A DNA stretch of 64,000 nt, taken from assembly GCA_963809825.1 (NCBI GenBank), contig CAWELJ010000001.1, positions 1 to 64,000 of the forward strand. The letters run 5' to 3'. Every line of letters starts with the position of its first letter. Positions within the stretch are counted from its first letter, which is position 1. Positions 57,293 through 64,000 of this stretch are shown one piece after another. The position numbers and the translations under genes were made by a program. The notes beneath the pieces were generated by a model that had not been told where the DNA came from, did no database searches, and saw nothing but the letters and a program-made list of their open reading frames with translations. Origin of the DNA: Bog-473 sp963809825 (GTDB lineage: Bacteria; Actinomycetota; Acidimicrobiia; Acidimicrobiales; RAAP-2).

Positions 57293-57320
57293 AGCATAGA
57301 CGGTTCGCGAGACCGTTCAA
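57293..57320 (-). promoter_or_regulatory. Promoter of the DUF4193 gene (minus strand)
   Basis: On the minus strand TTGAAC (57320-57315), 16-base spacer, TATGCT (57298-57293). Initiation would fall about 57286, only ~5 bases before the ATG at 57281, so the transcript would be nearly leaderless, which is common in actinobacteria. Confidence 0.6.
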
Positions 57321-57349
57321 TCGCTGTGAACGGGGGCCCGGTCAGGCTT

Positions 57350-57545
57350 GCGAGAGGGGGGTCGGCGGGCTACGGCGGGCGGGCCCTGGGGTCTTTGGCG
57401 CCATATTGCCGGACCTGGAAGCCAGGCCGGCAACACGTTCTCTACTCGACCCCCAGGGCCTACCACCGCCTCTCACAGCACATCCCCCCCTTACTGCTTC
57501 AGCACTTTCCTCATCTGCAGCATCCTTAGGGGCGTCGGGGACTGC
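57350..57545 (-). ncRNA. Candidate structured non-coding RNA (6S-like hairpin) upstream of DUF4193
   Basis: A nested, long, interrupted hairpin. The closing arm is GAGAGG (57352-57357)/CCTCTC (57469-57474). The main stem is GGGCCCTGGGGTC (57381-57393)/GACCCCCAGGGCC (57448-57460). A large internal bubble (57394-57405 and 57434-57447) follows, and the terminal stem is TTGCCGG-A-CCTGG (57406-57418)/CCAGG-CCGGCAA (57422-57433) with a 3-base loop. Closing stem, central bubble and terminal stem match the 6S-RNA architecture. The strand is chosen because a promoter (TTGACG...CCTAAT) lies at 57581-57553 on the minus strand, while DUF4193 has its own promoter. Exact ends and identity are unproven. Confidence 0.45.
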
Positions 57546-57552
57546 GCCGTAC

Positions 57553-57581
57553 ATTAGGCAATTCCGGGGTGGGGTCGTCAA
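57553..57581 (-). promoter_or_regulatory. Promoter of the candidate ncRNA (minus strand)
   Basis: On the minus strand TTGACG (57581-57576), 17-base spacer, CCTAAT (57558-57553), with an alternative TAATGT two bases on. The expected start is about 57546, reading into the hairpin at 57350-57480. It sits in the ~47 bases downstream of the thyX-like stop codon. Confidence 0.5.
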
Positions 57582-57627
57582 GAAGTTCGAAACGGCTGCC
57601 ACCAGGGAGAACGACGGTAGTTCCTGG

Positions 57628-59268
57628 TCAATGGGTTGCAGATTTTTCCGAGCGCCGGCGTTCGGCCCGGCGCTCGGATTCGAGCCGTTCGAGGTCCGTG
57701 GCCCCGTGGTCGACGAAGGACATCGCCTCGGCCAGCGCCCGGTGGCCCGCACCCTCGGCGATGGCGCGGTGCATCTGCTGGGCCACTCTGCGGTAGGCCG
57801 GATGCCCCTGCGTCCCCGAGCGCAGCTCGACGAGGTGCATCGCCTCTCGCGCGTTGAGCTGCATCACGTAGCGAATGCGGTGCGCCAGTGCCACTGCGTA
57901 CGAGGCCTGCTCGGGGAAGTCGGGCAGCAACGAGCGGTACAGGTCCTCGGCGCGACCGATGGCTTCGTCGTAGCGCTCCCCCAGTCCGGCATCGGCCACG
58001 AGCCCCGGCATGTCGTACCCGAGTGCGATGCCGAGGCGCTGCCATTCGATGGTGAGCATGCGATGGCGTTGCAAGTCGCGGAAGGCGCCGTAGTCGGTGA
58101 CGAGCTCGAAGCGGTAGTCGGTCCGCTCGAAGGCGCGACCGGGACGGTGACGGCGGTTACGCCGGTCTCCGACGTAGGCCCGCAACAGCGCGACGCGATC
58201 GTCGTGACCGAGGAGCCGGACGCGGCGGGCTGCTTCGCGCTCGGAGCAGCGCAAGTGGGAGAAACAGGCCGCGACCAGGACCTTCTCCTCCCCGTCGGGG
58301 TCGAAGTCGAGCAGCGCGACTTCGGGCTCCCCGTCCTCGGCGCCAATCGTGGACGCCCCGGGGCTCGGGTCGGGCCAGAGTCGGGCCACCACGTGCGCCG
58401 TTTGATCGCGGGTCGCCGCCAGGTAGGCCGACCACTCGCCGCCGCGCTCCTTCACGTCGACGCGCTGCAAGAACGAGGGGATCACCTTGCGTAGTTCGAC
58501 GAGCATCATGTCGGCGTACTGGCGCGCTTCGGGCAACGGGTGCGCGCGCATGCGCAGCAACAGCTGCTCGTAGGACTGGCCCGTGCCGTACAGGCCGATG
58601 TTGGAGAGGGACGCTGCGGGCAGCATGCCGCGCAGCGCGTCGAGTGACTTGGCGCGTGTCGCCTGGCGGTACACGAAGTCGCTGTCACCGGCCTGCTGTG
58701 GGAACTGCTCGGCCACCCAGGCCTGCATGCGAGGGAGGAGCGCGCCGTAGGTGTCGAAGACCCGGTCCATCTCACCCACGAACCGGGCGCCGTGCTGGGA
58801 GTCGAGCAGTTCGGGCGGCCGGAAGTAGCGGTACTGCCCGTTGTCGAGCCGCTGGTTGTAGGCGATGTAGCGCGTCGACTGCTCGAGGTAGGACATGAGG
58901 CGTCCCCACTCGAGGATCTTCGACAGCACGTTGGAGGACTGCTCGCAGGCGAGGTGGACGCCGCCGAGTTGCGCCACGGAGTCGTCGCCGTACTCGACGA
59001 AGACCCGCTCATAGAGCTGCTCGGCGCGCTCCAGGCCGACCGTCGCGTCGACCGTTGCGTCACCGGAGACGTCGAGGTCCCCGACGAACTCCTCGAGGAA
59101 GAGCCGCCGCAGGCTCTTGGGTGAGCGGGAGTACCGTGCGAAGAGGGCGCCTTTGACGACTTCAGGCAGGTTGACCAGGGCGAACACCGGCTGGTCCAGG
59201 TTGGTGACGTACCGGCGGAGAATGGCCTGCTCGTCCGCGGTGAAGCGCTCTTCTGAGTAGGGGAACAT
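57628..59268 (-). CDS. Duplicated ThyX-like (flavin-dependent thymidylate synthase-fold) protein
   Basis: A 546-residue protein made of two ThyX-like halves. The first (about 1-270) contains LPEVVKGALFARYSRSPKSL, YGDDSVAQLGGVHLACEQSS and EWGRLMSYLEQSTRYIAYNQ. The second (about 300-520) contains ACFSHLRCSEREAARRVRLL, VTDYGAFRDLQRHRMLTIEW and QASYAVALAHRIRYVMQLNA. True ThyX (about 220-250 residues) uses RHRxxSxNExSxRY. Here the first half has EWGRLMSYLEQSTRY and the second has RHRMLTIEWQRLG, each preserving part of the motif. Flavin binding or dUMP methylation is therefore uncertain; it may be a pseudo-enzyme or an enzyme with a composite active site. The start is ATG 59268. Confidence 0.78.
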   Translation of the reverse strand: MFPYSEERFTADEQAILRRYVTNLDQPVFALVNLPEVVKGALFARYSRSPKSLRRLFLEEFVGDLDVSGDATVDATVGLERAEQLYERVFVEYGDDSVAQLGGVHLACEQSSNVLSKILEWGRLMSYLEQSTRYIAYNQRLDNGQYRYFRPPELLDSQHGARFVGEMDRVFDTYGALLPRMQAWVAEQFPQQAGDSDFVYRQATRAKSLDALRGMLPAASLSNIGLYGTGQSYEQLLLRMRAHPLPEARQYADMMLVELRKVIPSFLQRVDVKERGGEWSAYLAATRDQTAHVVARLWPDPSPGASTIGAEDGEPEVALLDFDPDGEEKVLVAACFSHLRCSEREAARRVRLLGHDDRVALLRAYVGDRRNRRHRPGRAFERTDYRFELVTDYGAFRDLQRHRMLTIEWQRLGIALGYDMPGLVADAGLGERYDEAIGRAEDLYRSLLPDFPEQASYAVALAHRIRYVMQLNAREAMHLVELRSGTQGHPAYRRVAQQMHRAIAEGAGHRALAEAMSFVDHGATDLERLESERRAERRRSEKSATH

Positions 59269-59315
59269 GCCCGGCCCACGATAGAACGAGGGTGACGCGA
59301 CGGTGGCGGATGGCC

Positions 59316-61439
59316 TCAGGTCCCCGGCAGGCCGCCCGCCACGACCCCCCTGAGCAGCAGATCGACTGCGTCCCGGGCCGCGCCCGCCACGGCCGTATCG
59401 ACGGCCGTGTGCGAGACCTGCTGGGCCAGGTCGGCCACGGACTTCATCGTGCGCACGAAATCCCCGGGGGCCAGCTCGCCGACGTCGCGGCCCGCCACCT
59501 CGAGCGCCGTCGAGAAGGACGCCCCTCTGACCCACGAGGCCACCGCCGTGGCCAGGCCCGGCGCAGGCTGGCGGGTCCGCGGGACGTGGTGCGCCTCCTC
59601 GACGGCCCGGATCCGATCCGCCGTCGCATTGACGGCAGCGCAGCGCCAGGCCAGCTCGGCGGTGCGCTTGTCCCCCAACCGGTCCTGGATCTGCCCGCGC
59701 CGTTTCCCCCGGCGATGGGCTTCATGGCCCGGCATGCGCCGGGCCCGGCGTGGCTCGAACACGACGGACGACAGCACGCCGGCCAGCACCGCGGGTTCGG
59801 CCCCCGCCAGCACGTCGCTGCCGAGCGCCTCCGCGATCAGCAGGTCCGCCTCGTGGTAGATACGGGACAGCTGACGGCCCGAGGCCGTCAGCGCCCACCC
59901 GTCGACGTAGCCCATCTGCTCGAGGACGGCGACCCGGTGACCCAGCTGGTGCGAGAGCAGGTCCGGCTGGTGGGCCTGCCACTGGGCAAACGACCGGTGC
60001 AGGACAGCGTTGGCGGTGCTGCGATCGAAGCGCGACACGAGGTTGACGGCGAGGTTGTACGTCGGCCGGAACGCGGAACGGAGGTCCGGCGGCGGGGCCG
60101 CCGCGACGCGGGCCGCCTCCGCGAAGGTGATCTCGGTCGACCACTCGACGATCGCATGGCCCTCCTCGTCGAGCCCCCGGCGCCCGGCGCGGCCGGTCAG
60201 CTGGAGGTACTCCCCCGACGTGAGGGTGGCGCGCCCCGCCCCGCCGTACTTGGTGAAGCGCTCGATCACCACCGACCGGGCCGGCATGTTGATGCCGAGC
60301 GACAGTGTCTCGGTGGCGAAGACGACCTTGAGGAGCCCGGCGGCGAAGCACTCCTCCACCGTCTCCCGGAAGACCGGCACCAACCCGGCGTGGTGGGCGG
60401 CGACGCCGCGTTCGAGCCCTTCGAGCCACTCGTCGTACCCGAGGACGCCCAGGTCGTCGTCGTCGAGCGGCTCGACGCGGCGCTCGACGACCCGGCGGAT
60501 CGCGGCGCGCTCCGCGGCGTCGGTCAACCGGACGCCGTCGCGCAGGACCTGCCGCACGGCGTCGTCGCACGCGGCGCGACTGAAGATGAAGACGATGGCA
60601 GGCAGCAGCTCCAGTTCAGCGAGCTCGTCGACGATCTCGGTCCGCAGCGGTGCCCGGTAGGGCAGGCGCGGGCCCCGGCCCCTCGGCTGCCAGTGCACCG
60701 AGCGTCCCTGCAGGGCTCGCCGCACGGCCTGGTCGATGCGCAGGCCCTCGGCACCGGGCCGGCCGTTGTCCTGGAGGAGAGGGAGCAGGGGCGTCTGCTC
60801 GTCGTCACGGCGGTGCACCGCGAAGTGGTGACGCAGCACGATGGGCCGCTGCCGCTCGACGATCACGGTCGTGTCGCCCCGCACCGACCGCAACCAGGCA
60901 CCGAGCTCGTCCGCGTTGTTGACCGTGGCGGAGAGGCACACGAAGCGGATCTCGGCCGGCGACAGGACGAGGACCTCCTCCCACACGCCGCCCCGGTAGC
61001 GGTCCTGAATGAAGTGGACCTCGTCGAGGATCACCGTGTGCAGACCCTCGAGGAGGTCGGAGCCGGCCAGGAGCATGTTCCGCAGGACTTCGGTGGTCAT
61101 CACGACCACGGGCGCCCGGGGCCGCAGCGTGGTGTCACCGGTCAGGAGCCCCACGTGCTCCTCGCCGTAGGTTGCGACGAGCTCGCCGTACTTCTGGTTG
61201 GAAAGAGCCTTGAGGGGCGTCGTGTAGAAGGCCTTGCCACGGGCGCACAGCGCACGATGCACGGCGTAGGCCGCGACGAGCGTCTTGCCCGACCCGGTCG
61301 GCGCGGAGACGAGGACGGAATGGCCCGCGTCGAGGGCCCGGAACGCGTCGTGCTGGAACTCGTCGAGAGCGAAGGGCAGGTCGGCTTCGAACGCCGCCGC
61401 TCCGGCCGTCTCCTGGACCGGCCATGAGAACGGCGTCAA
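59316..61439 (-). CDS. helY: Ski2-like DEAD/DEAH-box RNA helicase HelY
   Basis: A 707-residue helicase. Motif I is SAPTGSGKTLVAAYAVHRAL (about 40-59), Ia TTPLKALSNQKYGEL, II ILDEVHFIQD (DEVH), III LSATVNNADELG, then VFIFSRAACDDAVRQVL and VAAHHAGLVPVFRETVEECF. Motifs V/VI are VFATETLSLGINMPARSVVI and LTGRAGRRGLDEEGHAIVEW. The C-terminal ~200 residues form the ratchet/helical domain. It is the neighbour of tatC/tatA as in M. tuberculosis (Rv2092c). The start is placed at TTG 61439, which overlaps the tatC stop (TTGA); the frame is open further upstream but lies inside tatC. Confidence 0.88.
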   Translation of the reverse strand: MTPFSWPVQETAGAAAFEADLPFALDEFQHDAFRALDAGHSVLVSAPTGSGKTLVAAYAVHRALCARGKAFYTTPLKALSNQKYGELVATYGEEHVGLLTGDTTLRPRAPVVVMTTEVLRNMLLAGSDLLEGLHTVILDEVHFIQDRYRGGVWEEVLVLSPAEIRFVCLSATVNNADELGAWLRSVRGDTTVIVERQRPIVLRHHFAVHRRDDEQTPLLPLLQDNGRPGAEGLRIDQAVRRALQGRSVHWQPRGRGPRLPYRAPLRTEIVDELAELELLPAIVFIFSRAACDDAVRQVLRDGVRLTDAAERAAIRRVVERRVEPLDDDDLGVLGYDEWLEGLERGVAAHHAGLVPVFRETVEECFAAGLLKVVFATETLSLGINMPARSVVIERFTKYGGAGRATLTSGEYLQLTGRAGRRGLDEEGHAIVEWSTEITFAEAARVAAAPPPDLRSAFRPTYNLAVNLVSRFDRSTANAVLHRSFAQWQAHQPDLLSHQLGHRVAVLEQMGYVDGWALTASGRQLSRIYHEADLLIAEALGSDVLAGAEPAVLAGVLSSVVFEPRRARRMPGHEAHRRGKRRGQIQDRLGDKRTAELAWRCAAVNATADRIRAVEEAHHVPRTRQPAPGLATAVASWVRGASFSTALEVAGRDVGELAPGDFVRTMKSVADLAQQVSHTAVDTAVAGAARDAVDLLLRGVVAGGLPGT

Positions 61440-62239
61440 CGGCCGAGCAGCTTCCCGATGCCGATGGAGATGAAGTAGAAGGCGGTGAGCGGGATGGCCA
61501 GCGCGAACATGGAGAACGGGTCGGAGCTCGGGGTGAACACCGCGGCCACCACGACGATGATGATGACGGCCCAGCGCCAGGCGCGCAGCAGCCGCGCCGG
61601 CGTGACGACGCGGGCGAGCTCGAGGGAGATCAGGACGACGGGGAACTCGAAGGTGAGGCCGAAGATCGTCATCATCAAGAGGATCAATCCCAGGTACGGG
61701 ATGGGGTCGTAGATCGCCTGGAGATTCGGCCCTCCCACCGACTTCAGCCAGCCCAGCGCATGCGGCAGGGTGATGTACGCGGTCGCCGCACCCAGCAGGA
61801 AGAGCACGAAGGCGCTGAGCACGAACGGGATGGCATAGCGCCGCTCCGACGCCTTGAGCCCGGGGGTCACGAAGCGCCATACCTGGAACAGGATGACCGG
61901 GGAGGCCAGGACGAGACCCCCGAAGAGGGCGATCTTTATGCGCAGCGACAAGCCGTCGAGGGGGGACGTGACGAAGAGGTTGCACGTGCCGTTCGAGGCG
62001 ATGATCAGAGAGCCGCCCCCGGTGTTGTGGTGCACGGTCGAGGCGTCGACGGTGCACAGCGGGCGGAGGAGGAAGTGCAGGATCGGCTCGTAGGCGACGA
62101 CCGCGACGGTGGCGGCAGCGGCGAAGGCGATCACGCAGATGATCACCCGCCGCCGCAGCTCGCCCAGGTGCTCCCCCAGCGTCATGTTGTCGGGGGACGG
62201 CCGGTTCTTGCGCTTGGCCGTGAAGGGAAGGGTCACCAC
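61436..62239 (-). CDS. tatC: Sec-independent protein translocase subunit TatC
   Basis: A 267-residue membrane protein with six hydrophobic helices that forms the twin-arginine signal receptor. Landmarks: MTLGEHLGELRRRVIICVIA (19-38, the N-terminal TatC motif), LFGGLVLASPVILFQVWRFV, TPGLKASERRYAIPFVLSAF, and FGLTFEFPVVLISLELARVV. Two short extracytoplasmic insertions (about 58-85 with Cys residues) differ from E. coli. The start is GTG 62239. It stands between helY and tatA in one operon. Confidence 0.95.
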   Translation of the reverse strand: MVTLPFTAKRKNRPSPDNMTLGEHLGELRRRVIICVIAFAAAATVAVVAYEPILHFLLRPLCTVDASTVHHNTGGGSLIIASNGTCNLFVTSPLDGLSLRIKIALFGGLVLASPVILFQVWRFVTPGLKASERRYAIPFVLSAFVLFLLGAATAYITLPHALGWLKSVGGPNLQAIYDPIPYLGLILLMMTIFGLTFEFPVVLISLELARVVTPARLLRAWRWAVIIIVVVAAVFTPSSDPFSMFALAIPLTAFYFISIGIGKLLGR

Positions 62240-62250
62240 GCGTGCGCCGT

Positions 62251-62697
62251 TCAGTTCAGCGTCGGGTCGCCGGGGACGATGACCTCGGTCGGTCCCGCGG
62301 CCGACACCCGTTGATCCGCCGCCATCGGCTGCGTCGTGTCGGCCTGTGGCACCGGAGGGGCGTCAGCGGCCACCGAGCCGTTGCCGGCGGCGTCCGCGGG
62401 CACGGGCGGCTGGAAGCTGCCGTCGGGCGCTTCCGCCGGAGTCTCGGGATCGGGGGACATCGTCGAGAGGTGGTTGAGCAAGGCGGAGGGTGAGCGCGCC
62501 AGCCGGGCGATCTCCGACGTCGACGGCAGATCGGGCATGGTGCTGCGTACCTCGGTCTCCATGCGGTGGCGGAATTCGTTGAAGGAACGCCAGGCGCCAC
62601 CGAGCTGGCGAGCGACCTGGGGGAGACGGTCAGGTCCCAGGAGGATGATGGCGATCACGGCGATCACCAGCAGTTTGCCGGGGTCGAGGTTGAACAT
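62251..62697 (-). CDS. tatA: Sec-independent protein translocase subunit TatA/TatB
   Basis: A 148-residue protein. One N-terminal membrane helix (KLLVIAVIAIILLGPDRLPQ, about 8-27), an amphipathic helix (VARQLGGAWRSFNEFRHRMETE) and a Pro/Ala/Asp-rich disordered tail. LGPDRLP in the hinge and the long tail lean towards TatB-like; the single subunit may serve both roles. It sits directly upstream of tatC. Unlike M. tuberculosis, no pafB/pafC genes separate it from pafA. Confidence 0.9.
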   Translation of the reverse strand: MFNLDPGKLLVIAVIAIILLGPDRLPQVARQLGGAWRSFNEFRHRMETEVRSTMPDLPSTSEIARLARSPSALLNHLSTMSPDPETPAEAPDGSFQPPVPADAAGNGSVAADAPPVPQADTTQPMAADQRVSAAGPTEVIVPGDPTLN

Positions 62698-62719
62698 GTG
62701 CCTTCACTCTACGGTGCCG

Positions 62720-64000
62720 CTACAGCGACTGGATGAGCCGCTCCACCCGCTCATCGTGCGACTTGAAGGGGTCCTTCAGCAGCACGGTGCGCTGGGCCTG
62801 GTCGTTCAGCTTGAGGTGCACCCAGTCGACGGTGAAGTCCCGCCGCCGCTCCTTGGCCCGCTTCACGAAGGCACCGCGGAGCCGGGCCCGGGTCGTCTCG
62901 GGCGGCTTCGTCATGGCCTCGGTGATGGCGTCGTCGGTGCAGGTTCGCTCCATCTCGTCGCGCTGCTGGAGCTTGTAGAAGAGGCCGCGACTGCGGTCGA
63001 CGTCGTGATACATGAGGTCGATCATCGCCACCTTGGGATGCGAGAGGGAGACGTCGTGGCGCGCCCGCATGTGCTCGACCAGCCGATGCTTGGCCACCCA
63101 GTCACACTCGCGCCAGAGCGAGGTCGGGTCGGCCTCGAGCCCCTTGAGGCAGTACTCCCACATGTCCAGCGCCCGGTCCTCCTCGGGAGAGAGGCCTCGC
63201 CGATCACGGAACTTCAGCGCCCGCTCGAGGTACTCGACCTGAATGTCCAAGGCGCGCATCTCGCGCCCGTTGGCCAGCCGCACCCGCCTCTGGCAGGTGA
63301 TGTCGTGACTGATCTCGCGGATGGCGCGGATCGGGTTCTCGAGCGTGAGGTCGCGCAGCACGGTCGAGGAGTCCTCGAGCATGGCGAGCAGGATCGACGT
63401 CGTGCCGACCTTCAAGAAGGTGGCGTACTCGCTCATGTTGGAGTCGCCGACGATCACGTGGAGGCGACGGAACCGCTCGGCGTCCGCGTGGGGCTCGTCC
63501 CGGGTGTTGATGATGGGGCGGCTGCGGGTGGTGGCCGAGGACACGCCTTCCCAGATGTGCTCCGCACGCTGGCTCAGGCAGAACACGGCGCCCCGGGCCG
63601 TCTGCAGGACTTTGCCCGCCCCGGCGTAGATCTGGCGAGACACCAGGAACGGGATCAGCACCTCGGTGTAACGGTTGAACTCGTCGTTGCGCTCGGTCAG
63701 GTAGTTCTCGTGGCAGCCGTAGGAGTTGCCGACGGAGTCGGTGTTGTTCTTGAAGAGGTAGACCTCGCCGCGGATCCCCTCTTCCCGCAGACGGGCCTGC
63801 GCGCCGGTGACGAGCTGGGCCAGGATCCACTCCCCCGCCTTGTCGTGCACCACGACGTCCCCGATGCGGTCGCATTCCGGTGTGGCGTACTCGGGATGGC
63901 TGCCGACGTCGAGGTACAGGCGGGCACCGTTCTCGAGGAAAACGTTGGACGAGCGGCCCCACGAGACCACCCGGCGGAACAGGTAGCGCGCCACCTCGTC
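62720..64000 (-). CDS. pafA: Pup-protein ligase PafA (5' end beyond the window)
   Basis: Carboxylate-amine ligase that joins the Pup C-terminal Glu side chain to substrate lysines, marking them for the actinobacterial proteasome. The visible 426 codons begin at DEVARYLFRRVVSWGRSSNV (about residue 28 of the family) and include LYLDVGSHPEYATPECD, YLFKNNTDSVGNSYGCHENY, WEGVSSATTRSRPIINTRDE, RRLHVIVGDSNMSEYATFLK, NPIRAIREISHDIT and DFTVDWVHLKLNDQAQRTVL. These supply ATP-, Mg- and Pup-binding residues. The missing ~27 residues lie past base 64000. The window edge, not a mutation, truncates it. Confidence 0.96.
   Translation of the reverse strand, partial: DEVARYLFRRVVSWGRSSNVFLENGARLYLDVGSHPEYATPECDRIGDVVVHDKAGEWILAQLVTGAQARLREEGIRGEVYLFKNNTDSVGNSYGCHENYLTERNDEFNRYTEVLIPFLVSRQIYAGAGKVLQTARGAVFCLSQRAEHIWEGVSSATTRSRPIINTRDEPHADAERFRRLHVIVGDSNMSEYATFLKVGTTSILLAMLEDSSTVLRDLTLENPIRAIREISHDITCQRRVRLANGREMRALDIQVEYLERALKFRDRRGLSPEEDRALDMWEYCLKGLEADPTSLWRECDWVAKHRLVEHMRARHDVSLSHPKVAMIDLMYHDVDRSRGLFYKLQQRDEMERTCTDDAITEAMTKPPETTRARLRGAFVKRAKERRRDFTVDWVHLKLNDQAQRTVLLKDPFKSHDERVERLIQSL

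Noticed and set aside
61440..62057. Helicase frame extending to 62057
   Set aside because: The upstream part is antisense-like low-complexity reading within tatC. The TTG at 61439 with the TTGA overlap gives the normal HelY N-terminus.

Overview
The window comes from a high-GC actinobacterium. Four signs support this: the 16S/23S sequences, a Pup-ligase (pafA) next to tatA/tatC/helY, a DUF4193 acidic zinc-ribbon protein, and two gene neighbourhoods arranged much as in Mycobacterium tuberculosis (pgsA-gcvH-garA-merR-DUF151-merR-gcv, and helY-tatC-tatA-pafA). Low-complexity Thr/Pro/Gly-rich exported proteins, 2-oxoglutarate:ferredoxin oxidoreductase and many GTG starts point towards Acidimicrobiia-like lineages, but that placement is inference from gene content and memory, not from a tree.

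Layout. 1-389 is the 3' end of a frameshifted 3-methyladenine DNA glycosylase gene. 757-7216 is a complete rRNA operon (promoter, leader, 16S, tRNA-less spacer, 23S, 5S, terminator). The 23S gene is interrupted by a 739-nt group I intron that encodes an I-CreI-like LAGLIDADG homing endonuclease and sits at the I-CreI target position in the peptidyl-transferase region. 7235-16485 holds a TPR protein, an L,D-transpeptidase, class I FBP aldolase, korAB, an SRPBCC protein and a DUF1015 protein. 16546-22890 is a conserved block: pgsA, a nucleotidyltransferase fused to a decayed phosphomannomutase, gcvH, a GarA-like FHA protein, an FtsR-like MerR, DUF151 and a lipoprotein.

22899-33626 carries an acrylyl-CoA-reductase-like enzyme, an S9 peptidase, a multi-spanning membrane protein, thiD/thiG and an iron ABC transporter operon behind a promoter overlapped by a DtxR/IdeR-like palindrome. 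33702-38887 resumes the glycine-cleavage block: a second MerR, a small nuclease-fold protein, gcvT, a tandem glycine riboswitch and gcvP. 38897-44811 holds a two-subunit fluoride channel, an SDR, a HelD-type RNAP helicase, RidA and a 6PGDH-like dehydrogenase.

45135-51083 is a five-gene MacA/MacB-type export operon with two adaptors and a secreted protein; several of its proteins, and the nearby HtrA, end in Gly/Phe-rich tails. 51331-57281 has a VOC protein, pyrophosphatase, SnoaL-like protein, HtrA, a conserved Arg/Gly-linker protein, a GNAT, and a small-protein pair ending in DUF4193. Upstream of DUF4193 lies a strong candidate for a structured RNA with its own promoter. 57628-64000 carries a duplicated ThyX-like protein, HelY, TatC, TatA/B and PafA (cut by the window end).

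Themes. Glycine cleavage (gcvH, gcvT, gcvP, riboswitch) and the 2-oxoglutarate node (korAB, GarA-like FHA) dominate the central metabolism here. The cell-envelope theme is carried by the L,D-transpeptidase, HtrA, Tat and MacAB-type genes. The most unusual element is the I-CreI-type intron in the 23S gene, in which the 3' end of the endonuclease gene also forms part of the ribozyme core.
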